64,000 nt of DNA from Companilactobacillus formosensis (GCF_005405305.1 NZ_BJDU01000005.1:1-64000); one strand, 5' to 3'; counted from the first letter of the stretch, positions 23,175 through 32,495 are shown. The notes: generated from the sequence alone by a model not told the origin. A program made the numbers and translations.

Positions 23175-23873
23175 ATGAACAATACAAAAAATACTTATCA
23201 TCCTATAAAAGTTATATTTCATATTATAGCCTTTTTGGCATTATTTTTAATGGAACAATTACCGTTAAGTGTTCTGACTTTGACCAAAAAAGAATTGGGC
23301 ACCAAATATTCATCCTACATTAAAATGGCTCCTTTGGTAACCTTAATTCTATTGATAATTGGCGCAACTGTCATTCTTTTGACCTTCAAAAAAGCCCAAA
23401 AGTTCCCCACTTCTAGCTTTACTAAGAGTACTTGGATTATCATAGTAATTGCAACCGTTTTAACTTTTATTATTAATATTGTAACGTTGCCCTTTATGAA
23501 AAGTAGCAATGAAAACGTTGAAGCATTACAACTAGTGGCTAATAATAGCATGATTATTTTAATAATATTTACTATTTTTGTAGCACCGATACTAGAGGAA
23601 ATTCTTTTTCGGGGAATTTTTATGAACTGGTTCTTCGTTGATCATCCCCTAATTTCTGTCATTGTCAGTGGCGTGATTTTTGGTTACGTTCATGCACCCT
23701 TTAGCAGCAACACTGATTGGTTTTACGCGCTATCAAAAATTTTACTGGGAATCGTCTTAGCTGGCGTTTACTATCGAACTAAAAATATTAAAGCTAATAT
23801 AACTGTTCACTTCTTGAATAACTTTCTAGCTATTTTGGCAGGGGCAATTGCTTCAGGGGTGATCCTTCTATGA
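23175..23873 (+). CDS. CPBP/Abi family intramembrane glutamic metalloprotease
   Basis: This 232-residue protein has six or more membrane segments. The three CPBP motifs are visible: EEILFRG (about residue 140), FGYVHAP (about 172) and HFLNNF near the C-terminus. Bacterial members process membrane proteins or protect against bacteriocins; no bacteriocin gene is near, so the role is open. The next gene starts within its stop codon (ATGA), so they form a coupled pair. Confidence 0.85.
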   Translation: MNNTKNTYHPIKVIFHIIAFLALFLMEQLPLSVLTLTKKELGTKYSSYIKMAPLVTLILLIIGATVILLTFKKAQKFPTSSFTKSTWIIIVIATVLTFIINIVTLPFMKSSNENVEALQLVANNSMIILIIFTIFVAPILEEILFRGIFMNWFFVDHPLISVIVSGVIFGYVHAPFSSNTDWFYALSKILLGIVLAGVYYRTKNIKANITVHFLNNFLAILAGAIASGVILL

Positions 23874-24100
23874 GAAACAATAAAAAGAAATTTAATGAAA
23901 TCTATCAAGATTTACTCCGCAAAGTTGTTATGTTTGGTGTTTTATCAATGCTCCTATTAGCTAGTGCACGAGTAACTGGTTGGATAATTATGGAATATGC
24001 TGGATTTGTTAGCGCCATTTATACAATTATTTTGATTGGTATGATGGTCTATGTCCTAATTATTAAGACTAAGGACGAGAATAATCGTAAAAAACGATAA
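23870..24100 (+). CDS. Small membrane protein of unknown function
   Basis: This 76-residue protein has a basic N-terminus (MRNNKKKF), two hydrophobic helices (about residues 18-38 and 44-66) and a basic tail (DENNRKKR). I do not recognise a family. It overlaps the CPBP protease gene by 4 nt, so the two proteins are probably made together. No terminator separates it from the tRNA-Glu promoter. Confidence 0.65.
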   Translation: MRNNKKKFNEIYQDLLRKVVMFGVLSMLLLASARVTGWIIMEYAGFVSAIYTIILIGMMVYVLIIKTKDENNRKKR

Positions 24101-24106
24101 TTCTTA

Positions 24107-24136
24107 TTGACAGATTTACCCAATTACGGGTAAAAT
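24107..24136 (+). promoter_or_regulatory. Promoter of tRNA-Glu
   Basis: TTGACA (24107-24112), an 18-nt spacer and TAAAAT (24131-24136) lie just upstream of the tRNA, leaving a leader of about 10 nt. Confidence 0.85.
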
Positions 24137-24153
24137 GATGAGTGTTGTTTAAT

Positions 24154-24226
24154 TGCCCGTTGGTCAAATGGTTTAAGACGCCACCCTCTCAAGGTGGAGT
24201 TATGGGTTCGATTCCCATACGGGTGA
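24154..24226 (+). tRNA. tRNA-Glu (anticodon CUC)
   Basis: The cloverleaf is complete: acceptor TGCCCGT/ACGGGTG, D-arm GTC/GAC with GG, anticodon stem CCACC/GGTGG with loop CTCTCAA (anticodon CTC at 24188-... 24190), T-arm ATGGG-TTCGATT-CCCAT and discriminator A. CCA is not encoded. It reads GAG. The outer two acceptor pairs are U1-G72 and G2-U71, which is unusual, since tRNA-Glu normally begins G1-C72. It has its own promoter and terminator. Confidence 0.88.
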
Positions 24227-24242
24227 TTTGAGAGATTTCGTT

Positions 24243-24284
24243 AGCTGTTATATCGGTTGAAAAGACTGATATAACAGCTTTTTT
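24243..24284 (+). terminator. Terminator of tRNA-Glu
   Basis: AGCTGTTATATC pairs perfectly with GATATAACAGCT (three further inner pairs possible), followed by TTTTTT. Confidence 0.92.
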
Positions 24285-24325
24285 GTTTTTTAATTCTATT
24301 TTTCATTCGACTAAATTCATAACTC

Positions 24326-24348
24326 AGCTTAGTCAAAAGCTTAGTCAA
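24326..24348 (+). repeat. Short direct repeat upstream of the PH-domain gene
   Basis: AGCTTAGTCAA occurs at 24326-24336 and again at 24338-24348 (period 12). An inverted GACTAA lies at 24309-24314. It may be a regulator site; nothing else in the sequence supports this. Confidence 0.4.
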
Positions 24349-24417
24349 TTTCTATTTGCTTTCAAGCCTACTTTTAGTGAATAATTATATTAACAAACAT
24401 TAAGGAGGCTACGAACT

Positions 24418-24798
24418 ATGAGTTTACTAGACGGACTACTCGGTAACGCAACTAATGTCGATCAAGACGCTATCAAGCAGGAATTAAAAGATGTTTTAAT
24501 CCCCAACGAAGAGGTGGACTTAGCCTTTAAATTAGTTCGCGATTTAGTAGTTTTCACTAACCACCGATTAATCGTTGTCGACAAACAAGGCGTCACGGGC
24601 AAAAAAGTTGATTACAAAACTTTTCCTTATAAAAGCATCTCCCGATTTTCTGTCGAAACTACTGGTCACTTCGATTTAGATGCCGAATTAAAAATTTGGA
24701 TTTCCGGTGCAGTTGAACCGGCTCAAGTACTTCAATTCCGAAAAGACAATAGTATCACTACAATTCAGAAGGCTTTGGCAACTGCAATTTTACTTTAA
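24418..24798 (+). CDS. Bacterial PH-domain protein (bPH_1, YvbH/YyaB-like)
   Basis: This 126-residue soluble protein matches the bacterial pleckstrin-homology fold: an N-terminal helix (QDAIKQELKDVLIPNEEV) followed by beta strands including AFKLVRDLVVFTNHRLIVVDKQGVTGKKVDYKTFPY split over two sheets and a C-terminal helix. Function in cells is unknown; known structures form oligomeric rings. AAGGAGG precedes the ATG. It is probably monocistronic. Confidence 0.85.
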   Translation: MSLLDGLLGNATNVDQDAIKQELKDVLIPNEEVDLAFKLVRDLVVFTNHRLIVVDKQGVTGKKVDYKTFPYKSISRFSVETTGHFDLDAELKIWISGAVEPAQVLQFRKDNSITTIQKALATAILL

Positions 24799-24851
24799 AG
24801 TGTTATGATACAAAAACAAGTAAAATTATTTTCAAAAAATGAGGGAACAAA

Positions 24852-25589
24852 ATGAACCAAACTATTGAAAACTTAATCAAACACGTATCAGTGCGGGATT
24901 TTAAAGATGAAACTATTAGTGAAAATACCAAAAAAGAATTAATTGAAGCTGCACAAAGTGGATCGACTTCTGAATTCGTCCAGGCTTTTTCAATTATTGA
25001 AATCACTGATCCTGATTTACGCAACCAATTGTCAGATATCACTATCAGTTCACCACACGTCAAAAAAGCTGATACTTTTTATATTTTTGTGGCTGATCTT
25101 AATCGCCAAGCTACAATGCTCAAACAACACAACCAAAGTTTAGATAGCATCAAGAATATGGAATCGTTACTAGTCGCTACCGTAGATACTACGATTGCAG
25201 CCCAAAATATGGCCGTTGCTGCAGAGTCCATGGGCTTGGGTATTTGTTATATTGGAAGCATTCGTAACAATATCAAACAAGTTGCTGAATTACTAAATCT
25301 TCCTAAATATACTTTCCCACTCTTCGGAATGACTATTGGAGTTCCTAAAGTACTTAACCAAACTAAACCTAGACTTCCAATGTCAAACCGAGTTTCCAAA
25401 AATACTTATGATAGTCAACTTTTCAATGATTTATCTACCTATGATAAAGAAGTAAAAGATTATTATTCCAATCGAAAGACTAATCCTCAAGATACAACTT
25501 GGACTGAAAAAAACTTAACCATTTTCAATCACGTCCACCGTCCAGAAGTTGCCGATTTTTTGTTGGAACAAGGCTTCTCACTTCATTAA
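24852..25589 (+). CDS. NfsA/Frp-type FMN-dependent nitroreductase
   Basis: This 245-residue protein has the nitroreductase N-terminus (HVSVRDFKDETISENTKKELIEAAQSGSTSEFVQ) that contacts FMN, the AAQNMAVAAESMGLGICYIGSIRN core, and GMTIGVPK. It should transfer hydride from NADPH to flavin, quinone or nitro substrates in the cytosol. The C-terminal region (about residue 200 onwards, DTTWTEKNLTIFNHVHRPE) is the extension typical of NfsA-type proteins. A terminator follows. Confidence 0.88.
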   Translation: MNQTIENLIKHVSVRDFKDETISENTKKELIEAAQSGSTSEFVQAFSIIEITDPDLRNQLSDITISSPHVKKADTFYIFVADLNRQATMLKQHNQSLDSIKNMESLLVATVDTTIAAQNMAVAAESMGLGICYIGSIRNNIKQVAELLNLPKYTFPLFGMTIGVPKVLNQTKPRLPMSNRVSKNTYDSQLFNDLSTYDKEVKDYYSNRKTNPQDTTWTEKNLTIFNHVHRPEVADFLLEQGFSLH

Positions 25590-25594
25590 ATTAT

Positions 25595-25634
25595 AAAAAG
25601 CTATTTCCGGATCATCACTGGAAATAGCTTTTTT
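25595..25634 (+). terminator. Terminator after the nitroreductase gene
   Basis: A 14-bp stem (AAAAAGCTATTTCC with GGAAATAGCTTTTT) is followed by more T residues. Confidence 0.9.
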
Positions 25635-25739
25635 CAAAATATTTACAAAAAAATTACACAACTTTACATTAATTGAACAGAAAATATACACTCTTTCTAT
25701 ATTATCTAATCATAGAAATAAATAGTGGGTGTTTATTAT

Positions 25740-26564
25740 ATGAATAATTTAGGTGATATCTTAAGAGAAACTCGACAACAACAACAATTATCGCAAAGTG
25801 AAATTTCCGAAGATATTTGTTCACAATCGACTCTCTCAGAAATTGAACACAACAAATATATTCCCAATACGCAACTACTGATTAATCTTTGCGAACGATT
25901 AGCAGTTGATTTTGACGATCTTTGTTTGGTAGGAAGTTTTCAAATTTGTCGCGAAAAATATTTCAACCAAAAAGCTGCTAGTTTTTACCACAAACGAAAT
26001 TATCAGCAATTACAAGCTTTTTTGAATCGCCCTACTGTTTTAGAAATGGTTCAAAACGACCAACAAACACAGGCCTATTACTTTTATTTGGCATTGTGTT
26101 CATTACATCTTGACCGAGGATTTGACAAAGCCAAGGAATATCTTAAATTATCTTTAGCATGTTCAACCAATGGTCGTAAACAATCAACCTTAACTAGGTT
26201 GGGCAATATCACTCTAGCTTATGTTTATGCTCAGCAAGGGCTCAAGACCTCGACTTTTGATCAAATTAAATTAGCATTCCGTCATCTTGAAAAATCAAAT
26301 TATGATGAGAATTTGATTTTGCTGTTTTATATCGCTGCATTATCCTATTTTCATATTTCTAAGTTTGATCTAGCTATTCAGACCTTAGAAGAAGGCATTA
26401 AATTCGCTCTTTCCAATAATTCGCATTCCATGATGATCAATAGTCTCTACTTAATGGCAAATATTGCCGAAATGGTTAAAGAAGAAAACGTCGGTCTAAC
26501 AATTAAAAGCTATAACATTTTCAATTCTTTTATCAGACAGCCGCTTTATGAAGAAGCTACTTAA
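25740..26564 (+). CDS. Rgg/PlcR-like HTH transcriptional regulator with TPR-type helices
   Basis: This 274-residue regulator has an XRE helix-turn-helix at residues 4-62 (LSQSEISEDICSQSTLSEIE, then IPN) and a helical C-terminal region with TPR-like repeats (YFYLALCSLHLDRGFDKAKEYL; YIAALSYFHISKFDLAIQTLEEGI). It shares the DICSQSTLSEIE-type recognition helix with the regulator at 162-1019. The ATG at 25740 is preferred over a GTG at 25725. No peptide gene is visible nearby. The upstream 90 nt are very AT-rich and hold a possible weak promoter (TTGAAC at 25673, TATATT at 25698). Confidence 0.8.
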   Translation: MNNLGDILRETRQQQQLSQSEISEDICSQSTLSEIEHNKYIPNTQLLINLCERLAVDFDDLCLVGSFQICREKYFNQKAASFYHKRNYQQLQAFLNRPTVLEMVQNDQQTQAYYFYLALCSLHLDRGFDKAKEYLKLSLACSTNGRKQSTLTRLGNITLAYVYAQQGLKTSTFDQIKLAFRHLEKSNYDENLILLFYIAALSYFHISKFDLAIQTLEEGIKFALSNNSHSMMINSLYLMANIAEMVKEENVGLTIKSYNIFNSFIRQPLYEEAT

Positions 26565-26625
26565 TGAAATCGATTTCTAAAGATTAGTCTTCTAATGATA
26601 TAATCCAATTAAAGGCGGTATAAAA

Positions 26626-27252
26626 ATGGATGATATTGAATTACTAATCGAAAAATTACAAGCAATTGCCCAAACTGGTAAACATTACAGCAAGGACGTC
26701 TTCGATCGTGAACGATATGACCAATTAGAAGATGTCTCAAAGCAATTAATTACTAAATTAATTAAGAACTCTTCTCAAAAACAGCTAGATATTTTCTTTG
26801 ATGCCGATACCGGTTACGTTACACCAAAAGTTGATATTCGAGCAGCAACATTTAAGGATAATAAAATATTACTTGTTCGTGAAAAAAGTAGCGGCGAGTG
26901 GTCAATTCCTGGTGGTTGGGGTGACATTGGCTATTCTGCAGCTGAAATTGCTGTCAAAGAAACATTTGAAGAAGCCGGAATCAAGGTCAAGCCTAAACGT
27001 ATGATTGCTATCAAAGATATGCAAAAAAACCACTATCCTAAGAAAAATCTCAATTACGTCTACAAATTATTTTTTGAGTGCATCCCTACAGAAGACGATA
27101 TTCACAGTGGCGTGGAAACTTCCGATGTTAAATATTTCACCTTAGATGAAGCATTAAAATTAAATCTATCTTTAGCTCGAAATATGCCTGATGATTTCAA
27201 ACGTGCTTTTCAATGTCATAAAGCTGATATTTGGGAAACTTACTTCGACTAA
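26626..27252 (+). CDS. Nudix hydrolase with N-terminal NUDIX_N-type domain
   Basis: This 208-residue protein has a helical N-terminal domain of about 60 residues and a Nudix domain. The Nudix box reads GWGDIGYSAAEIAVKETFEEAGI. The metal-binding KETFEE core is kept, while the Glu of the leading Gx5E is Tyr, which is common in this subfamily. It probably cleaves an X-linked nucleoside diphosphate such as ADP-ribose; the exact substrate cannot be read from sequence. Confidence 0.85.
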   Translation: MDDIELLIEKLQAIAQTGKHYSKDVFDRERYDQLEDVSKQLITKLIKNSSQKQLDIFFDADTGYVTPKVDIRAATFKDNKILLVREKSSGEWSIPGGWGDIGYSAAEIAVKETFEEAGIKVKPKRMIAIKDMQKNHYPKKNLNYVYKLFFECIPTEDDIHSGVETSDVKYFTLDEALKLNLSLARNMPDDFKRAFQCHKADIWETYFD

Positions 27253-27296
27253 AAAATGTCTAACTGAATTTTGATAATTTCAGTTAGACATTTTTT
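27251..27296 (+). terminator. Bidirectional terminator
   Basis: AAAAAATGTCTAACTGAA pairs with TTCAGTTAGACATTTTTT. It overlaps the stop codons of both convergent genes and has T-runs on both strands. Confidence 0.92.
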
Positions 27297-29559
27297 AGTC
27301 AATTAATTTTTTTAAAGCAACTCCAGTTCTTGAGTCTGGACACTTCATACTATCCTTTGGCGTGCCTTCAAAACAAACTTTACCACCATATTTACCAGCA
27401 TCAGGACCCATATCTATTAACCAATCAGCCTGAGAAATAAGAGATAAATTGTGTTCAATCAAAATTAAAGTGTTGCCATTATCAACTAATTTTTCAAATA
27501 GATCAATCAAGCGTTTCGTATCATTCAAATGCAAACCTGTAGTTGGTTCATCTAAGAAATATACGCTACCTTTGTGATCCAATTCCATAGCTAATTTAAC
27601 TCGTTGTACTTCCCCGCCAGATAGAGTTGTCATCGATTGACTTAGATTTAAATAACCTAAACCAACCTTCTCAAGCAAATCAACTTTTTTCAAAATATTG
27701 GGTACATCTTTAAAGAAGTCCAAGGTATCATCAATCGACATGTTCATCACTTCTGAAATATCTTTACCATGATACTTGTATTGTAGGGCTTCCTGACTGT
27801 ATCTTTTACCTCCGCACAATTCACAAGTTTGAATGACGGGATCCATAAAGGCCATTTCAGTTATCGTTACACCCTTGCCTTTACAACGAGGACAAGCGCC
27901 TTTGCCATTATAACTGAATAACTGTGTTGATACTTTATTTGCTTTGGCAAAAAGTTTTCTCAAAGGATTCAAAATATTCAAATACGTTGCAGGAGTTGAA
28001 CGAATATTTACCCCAACAGAATCTTGACTGAGATCAACGTAATCTATGCCTGACATCTGTTGCTTAAATGCATTAACTAAAGTACTTTTCCCTGAACCAG
28101 CTGGTCCAGATACAACCGTCAAAACTCCCTTAGGAATCTTAGCACTGACTTTATTTAAATTATGCGAAGTTACATTTTTTACATCGAGCCAATCAGTTGT
28201 CGTTCTAGGTCGACGGAATTTTATGGGAGTTCGTAACATCTGCCCGGTAATAGTATTAGATTTCAATAATTCAGAATAAGTTCCCTTAAAAGTAACTCTT
28301 CCGCCACCTTTACCAGCTTTAGGCCCAATCTCGACCACATAGTCAGCCGCCGAAATAATTGTTGGATTGTGGTCGACTAGAACAATCGTATTACCTTGAT
28401 CTTTTAGTTTTTCTAATGATTTAGTAATCAGCTGAATATCATGTGGATGCAATCCAACACTAGGTTCGTCTAAAACATAAACTAAATCTGACAAAGAACT
28501 AGTTAAATACTTAGCAATTTTGATCCGCTGTGCTTCACCACCAGATAATGTATCAGTTCCACGATTCAAAGAAAGATAACCTAAACCGATATCTACCAAC
28601 GATTGAACTTTACTGCGCAATTCACGGACCATTGTTTTAGCTTTAAAGTCGGTAATACTATCCAAGAATTTCAAAACGTTGACTAAATCCATCTCACCGA
28701 CTTCAGCGATATTCTTGCCTTCAATCTTAGCAGTTAAGGCTTTACTATTTAAACGAGTTCCATGACATACTGGACAAGTTTTTCTCGTGACAATTTTTTC
28801 TAGTGCAGCCTGATGATGCCGACCAGAAGCACTATGAATTACCGAACGTAGCATTCGTGGGACCAAGCCTTCATATTGAGCTGTTCGAGCCCAAGTTTTA
28901 GGAGGATTCTTCAATTTTTGTTTGGGAGCATGCATAAACATTTCATATTCTTCTTTGGAGTAATCTTTGATTTTCTTATCAAGATCAAACAATCCACTGT
29001 TGCCATACTCCTTCCAACGCCACGTTCCCGGTTGAAATCCAGTAAAAGTCATTGCCCCTTCATTCAAAGACTTGTTAGGATCAATTAACTGACTTTCATC
29101 GACCTCATCAACAAAACCCAATCCCTGACAATTAGGACACATTCCTTGAGGCAAATTAAAGGAAAACCATTCAGAATAACCCACCCAAGGCTGACCAATT
29201 CGGGAAAACATCAGTCGCAACACTGAATAAATTCCGGTATAAGTTGCCAAAGTGGATCGAGAATTACGTCCGATTGGCTTTTGCTCAACTACGATTGCTA
29301 CTGGCAAATGTTCAATACTGTCAAATTGTGGTTGACCATATTTAGGTAAATACTGCTGCGTAAAACTGGGAAAAGTTTCATTTAATTCCCTTCGAGAGAC
29401 CGCCGCCAAAGTATCAAAAACTAAGGAAGATTTACCTGAACCCGACAATCCAGCGAAAACAGTCATTTTATGTTTAGGAATATCTAAGTCAATATTCTTC
29501 AAATTATTTTCTCGTGCACCATGAATACTGATGGCACCATTTTTGAATAAATCAGTCAT
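27295..29559 (-). CDS. UvrA-like ABC ATPase (UvrA2/drug-resistance type)
   Basis: This 754-residue protein has two ABC ATPase halves, each with a Walker A (GLSGSGKSS; GPAGSGKST), a signature (TLSGGEAQR; TLSGGEVQR) and a Walker B (VYVLDEPSVGLH; VYFLDEPTTGLH). Zinc-finger cysteines are in CPNCQGLG, CPVCHGTR, CPRCKGKG and CELCGGKR. It is about 190 residues shorter than housekeeping UvrA (near 940), consistent with loss of the UvrB-binding region, as in UvrA2 and DrrC-like proteins linked to resistance against DNA-binding drugs. It is transcribed alone. A 12-bp motif upstream is shared with the oleate hydratase promoter. Confidence 0.88.
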   Translation of the reverse strand: MTDLFKNGAISIHGARENNLKNIDLDIPKHKMTVFAGLSGSGKSSLVFDTLAAVSRRELNETFPSFTQQYLPKYGQPQFDSIEHLPVAIVVEQKPIGRNSRSTLATYTGIYSVLRLMFSRIGQPWVGYSEWFSFNLPQGMCPNCQGLGFVDEVDESQLIDPNKSLNEGAMTFTGFQPGTWRWKEYGNSGLFDLDKKIKDYSKEEYEMFMHAPKQKLKNPPKTWARTAQYEGLVPRMLRSVIHSASGRHHQAALEKIVTRKTCPVCHGTRLNSKALTAKIEGKNIAEVGEMDLVNVLKFLDSITDFKAKTMVRELRSKVQSLVDIGLGYLSLNRGTDTLSGGEAQRIKIAKYLTSSLSDLVYVLDEPSVGLHPHDIQLITKSLEKLKDQGNTIVLVDHNPTIISAADYVVEIGPKAGKGGGRVTFKGTYSELLKSNTITGQMLRTPIKFRRPRTTTDWLDVKNVTSHNLNKVSAKIPKGVLTVVSGPAGSGKSTLVNAFKQQMSGIDYVDLSQDSVGVNIRSTPATYLNILNPLRKLFAKANKVSTQLFSYNGKGACPRCKGKGVTITEMAFMDPVIQTCELCGGKRYSQEALQYKYHGKDISEVMNMSIDDTLDFFKDVPNILKKVDLLEKVGLGYLNLSQSMTTLSGGEVQRVKLAMELDHKGSVYFLDEPTTGLHLNDTKRLIDLFEKLVDNGNTLILIEHNLSLISQADWLIDMGPDAGKYGGKVCFEGTPKDSMKCPDSRTGVALKKLID

Positions 29560-29585
29560 ATAAAACTCCTATTTTAAAAATATCA

Positions 29586-29597
29586 TTACAATAGTAA
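29586..29597 (-). promoter_or_regulatory. Candidate operator TTACAATAGTAA upstream of the UvrA-like gene
   Basis: An inverted repeat, TTAC-N4-GTAA on the minus strand, lies 27 nt before the start codon, near a possible -10. The identical 12 bp occurs at 31536-31547 over the oleate hydratase -35 box. Confidence 0.4.
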
Positions 29598-29641
29598 TTT
29601 TACTCCTCATTAACTTGACGGTATATTTATAGGCTTTATAC

Positions 29642-29677
29642 AAAAAAACTCATCAACGCGTAATTGCGCCAATGAGT
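29642..29677 (-). terminator. Terminator of the oleate hydratase gene
   Basis: On the minus strand ACTCATTGGCGC pairs with GCGTTGATGAGT (three G-U pairs), followed by TTTTTTT. Confidence 0.8.
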
Positions 29678-29688
29678 CCATTTACTAT

Positions 29689-31461
29689 CTATAACAAATG
29701 TGCATCTTTCATTAATTCTTCAATGTAAGTTCCATGGATCTTCTCCATAACTTTCTTTTCTACCATACGTTCTTTGAATGGCAACTTAATATCTTCCAAC
29801 TTCTTCTTGCCGTCTAAGTAATAAATTGCTCTCAACAATACTCTGACGTCATAAGCTGAACCAAAGACTTCTGGAACACCACGATCAACGTCAAGTAAAG
29901 TATAGACAGCTTCCATAGCCGTTCTGACTGAATATTCAGTTGTAAAGACTGTGTCACGTTCAGTTTCAGCAAAGTTTCCAATAAAAGCTAGATTCTTTGA
30001 GCCTTTTGGTACTACTAATGGACGATCGCCAACTTTTCTAGGCATGAAGTAAGAAGTGATATATGGCATATGAGCTGGAATCGTATTAGCATGATTCTTA
30101 GCGATATCTTCGATTTTATCAGTTGGAACGCCGATGTGATATAGCCATTCTTCACATAGCTCGTCACCACTGCATTCAGTAATCTTCTTGTGAACAAAAT
30201 TACCTGGTTTATCAGAGAACAATCCATAAACCCAAACAACTAATTCATTATCCTTTTGTCTCTTGAAATGTTTTTGACGACTGATTGAATATCCATACAA
30301 CCAATTTGAGTCCTTAATAGTTACTGGTCCACTTGTGACGATTGAACCACTATGAGGATCCTTTTTACTAATTTTTTCAATGTATGGAACTACTTGATCA
30401 TCAGTCAAAGTAATTGTTCCCGAAATTACCCAGTTTGCTTCGGGGATATTCTTACAAAAGACATCTGGATTACCAAAAGCTGGATCTTGTTTTGCCAAAT
30501 TCTCCCAAAGTGACCAACTGCTTCCTAATTCATGCTCGACTGATGCCGGGTGAGTCTTGTCACCATAAGTAGTGCTTTCAGTAATTGAACCGTTAGTAAC
30601 AAAGACTAGGTCATTTTCAGTCAATTTGATTGAATTATCCTTGCCATCTGTTGTCATATCAATTTCTGTCGCAACCTTACTATCACTAGAAGTGTCAACT
30701 TGGATATTTTCAACGTGAGTATTGTAAGTAAATTGCACACCCTTATCTTCCAAGAATTTGACCATTGGTTGAATAAGCGATTCATATTGATTGTATTTGG
30801 TAAATCTCAATGATGACAAATTGGATAATGAGTCAATATGGTGACAAAAGCGCATCAAATAACGTCTCATTTCCATTGCACTAGCCCATGGCTCAAAAGC
30901 AAACATTGTTGACCAATAGAGCCAGAAATTAGAATTCAAGAAATCTTCTGAAAATACTTCATTGATCTTTTTACCATCCAAATCTTTTTCTGGTGTCATA
31001 ACTAAATCGAGTAATTCTTGAACCGCCTTAGGAGTCAAAGTCAAATCTCCTTCAGTTGGTAATTCTTTTCCTTGCTCTTGAATGACACGTCCATGAGAAT
31101 AACTAGGATCTTTTTTATTCAACCAATAAAATTCATCCAGCACTGATGCATCTGGATTTTCCAAAGATGGAATTGATCTGAACAAATCCCAAAGAGTTTC
31201 AAAATGTGGTTCCATTTCTCTTCCACCACGAATAATATAACCTTTTTGTTCATTCCAAATACCATCCATACTACCACCGGGTAATCCTAATTCCTCTAGA
31301 ATATGGATTTTATTGGGTTTCATTTGACCATCGCGAATTAAGAACGTTGCGGCAGCTAAACCGGCTAAACCTGAACCAACAATATAAGCTGATTTATCAT
31401 CAACTCCAGCTGGTTTCATTGGTCTTGCAAATGCTTCATAATTTCCATTACTTCTATACAT
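29689..31461 (-). CDS. ohyA: Oleate hydratase (FAD-dependent fatty acid double-bond hydratase)
   Basis: This 590-residue flavoprotein adds water to the 9-cis double bond of oleate or linoleate to give 10-hydroxy fatty acids, detoxifying unsaturated fatty acids at the membrane. The N-terminus [21 protein letters not shown] is typical; the dinucleotide motif is [15 protein letters not shown], followed by the GGSMDG loop and [11 protein letters not shown]. Length matches the family. ATG 31461 has AGAGGCGG upstream; the longer frame is rejected. A canonical promoter and a short inverted repeat precede it. Confidence 0.93.
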   Translation of the reverse strand: MYRSNGNYEAFARPMKPAGVDDKSAYIVGSGLAGLAAATFLIRDGQMKPNKIHILEELGLPGGSMDGIWNEQKGYIIRGGREMEPHFETLWDLFRSIPSLENPDASVLDEFYWLNKKDPSYSHGRVIQEQGKELPTEGDLTLTPKAVQELLDLVMTPEKDLDGKKINEVFSEDFLNSNFWLYWSTMFAFEPWASAMEMRRYLMRFCHHIDSLSNLSSLRFTKYNQYESLIQPMVKFLEDKGVQFTYNTHVENIQVDTSSDSKVATEIDMTTDGKDNSIKLTENDLVFVTNGSITESTTYGDKTHPASVEHELGSSWSLWENLAKQDPAFGNPDVFCKNIPEANWVISGTITLTDDQVVPYIEKISKKDPHSGSIVTSGPVTIKDSNWLYGYSISRQKHFKRQKDNELVVWVYGLFSDKPGNFVHKKITECSGDELCEEWLYHIGVPTDKIEDIAKNHANTIPAHMPYITSYFMPRKVGDRPLVVPKGSKNLAFIGNFAETERDTVFTTEYSVRTAMEAVYTLLDVDRGVPEVFGSAYDVRVLLRAIYYLDGKKKLEDIKLPFKERMVEKKVMEKIHGTYIEELMKDAHLL

Positions 31462-31512
31462 AAGAACCGCCTCTTGTTGTATTAATTTATTTTTGTAATT
31501 GTTTACACATAG

Positions 31513-31541
31513 AATATAGTTCCATTGCTCAAATTTTACAA
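31513..31541 (-). promoter_or_regulatory. Promoter of the oleate hydratase gene
   Basis: Minus strand TTGTAA (31536-31541), 17-nt spacer, TATATT (31513-31518), about 50 nt upstream of the start codon. Confidence 0.7.
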
Positions 31542-31547
31542 TAGTAA
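31536..31547 (-). promoter_or_regulatory. Candidate operator TTACAATAGTAA over the ohyA -35 box
   Basis: Identical to the 12 bp at 29586-29597. It overlaps the -35 hexamer, a usual position for a repressor. Confidence 0.4.
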
Positions 31548-31572
31548 AGTTATGTATTTTGAGACAGAATAG

Positions 31573-31611
31573 AAAAAGAGTGTTATTTGCGATAAAAACA
31601 AATAACACTCT
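31573..31611 (-). terminator. Terminator after the aldo/keto reductase gene
   Basis: AGAGTGTTATTTG pairs with CAAATAACACTCT (13 bp), with TTTTT on the minus strand after it. Confidence 0.9.
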
Positions 31612-31616
31612 CATTT

Positions 31617-32441
31617 TTAAAATTCTTCATATACTGCAGGATCTTGATTCTTTGTTCGACCATCTGGTTTAGTTAAAGCATTGATTTGACGCATATCTTC
31701 AGCCGATATTTCAAAATCAAAGATATTCATATTTTCACGTTGACGAATTGGCGAAGCTGATTTTGGAATTGGAATTGTCTTCAATTGCAATTCCCATCTT
31801 AGTATCATTTGACCAACAGTTTTATTGTATTTTTTGCTTAATTTAATTAATACTTCATCTTGCAACACAGAACTAGCACGCCCAAGTGGACTCCAATCCA
31901 TCGTCACGATATCGTTATCCGCATCGAATTTACGCATTGATTCTTGATTGAAATATGGATGCAATTCAATCTGATTAACACTTGGCATAACGCCTGTTTC
32001 ATTTTTCAATTTATTCAAGTGATCTGGTAAAAAGTTGCAAACACCAATTGATTTTACTAAGCCAAATTTCTGAGCATCAATCAAAGCTTGCCAGGCTTCA
32101 ACATACATACCACGTTTAGGATTAGGCCAATGTAGTAAATACAAATCAAAATAATCCAAATGTGCTCGGTATAGTGATTCTTGTAATGCCGTTATAGCGT
32201 CATCATAAGCATAATAGCGGCCTGGCAACTTAGAAGTAACTGTTAAACGATCACGATTGATACCACTCTCCGCAATTGCTTTACCAACAGCACCTTCGTT
32301 CTCATAATTATAAGCTGTATCAAGCATCGTATAACCATTGTTAATAGCTGAAACAATACTTTGAACGCCACTACGACCATTTAACTTGTAAGTTCCGAAG
32401 CCAAAGCTAGGAATTTCTTGTCCATCATTTAATTTATACAT
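31617..32441 (-). CDS. Aldo/keto reductase
   Basis: This 274-residue TIM-barrel oxidoreductase uses NADPH to reduce carbonyls. The catalytic tetrad is recognisable: Asp and Tyr in [11 protein letters not shown], Lys in TVTSKLPG, and His in LYLLHWPNP. The NADPH-binding [19 protein letters not shown] region is present. The ATG at 32441 has GAGGAGGG 8 nt upstream; the longer frame starts with a TTG just ahead of this site. It is flanked by terminators, so it is a single-gene unit. The substrate is unknown. Confidence 0.9.
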   Translation of the reverse strand: MYKLNDGQEIPSFGFGTYKLNGRSGVQSIVSAINNGYTMLDTAYNYENEGAVGKAIAESGINRDRLTVTSKLPGRYYAYDDAITALQESLYRAHLDYFDLYLLHWPNPKRGMYVEAWQALIDAQKFGLVKSIGVCNFLPDHLNKLKNETGVMPSVNQIELHPYFNQESMRKFDADNDIVTMDWSPLGRASSVLQDEVLIKLSKKYNKTVGQMILRWELQLKTIPIPKSASPIRQRENMNIFDFEISAEDMRQINALTKPDGRTKNQDPAVYEEF

Positions 32442-32495
32442 GAATATAACCCTCCTCAATACTTACAAACTACAACAAATTGAGAAAATTGACAA

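Noticed and set aside
24107-24285. T-box or other riboswitch
   Set aside because: The structured stretch is a tRNA gene with its own promoter and terminator.
27295-29559. Housekeeping UvrA
   Set aside because: At 754 residues it lacks the region expected to bind UvrB and is not next to uvrB.
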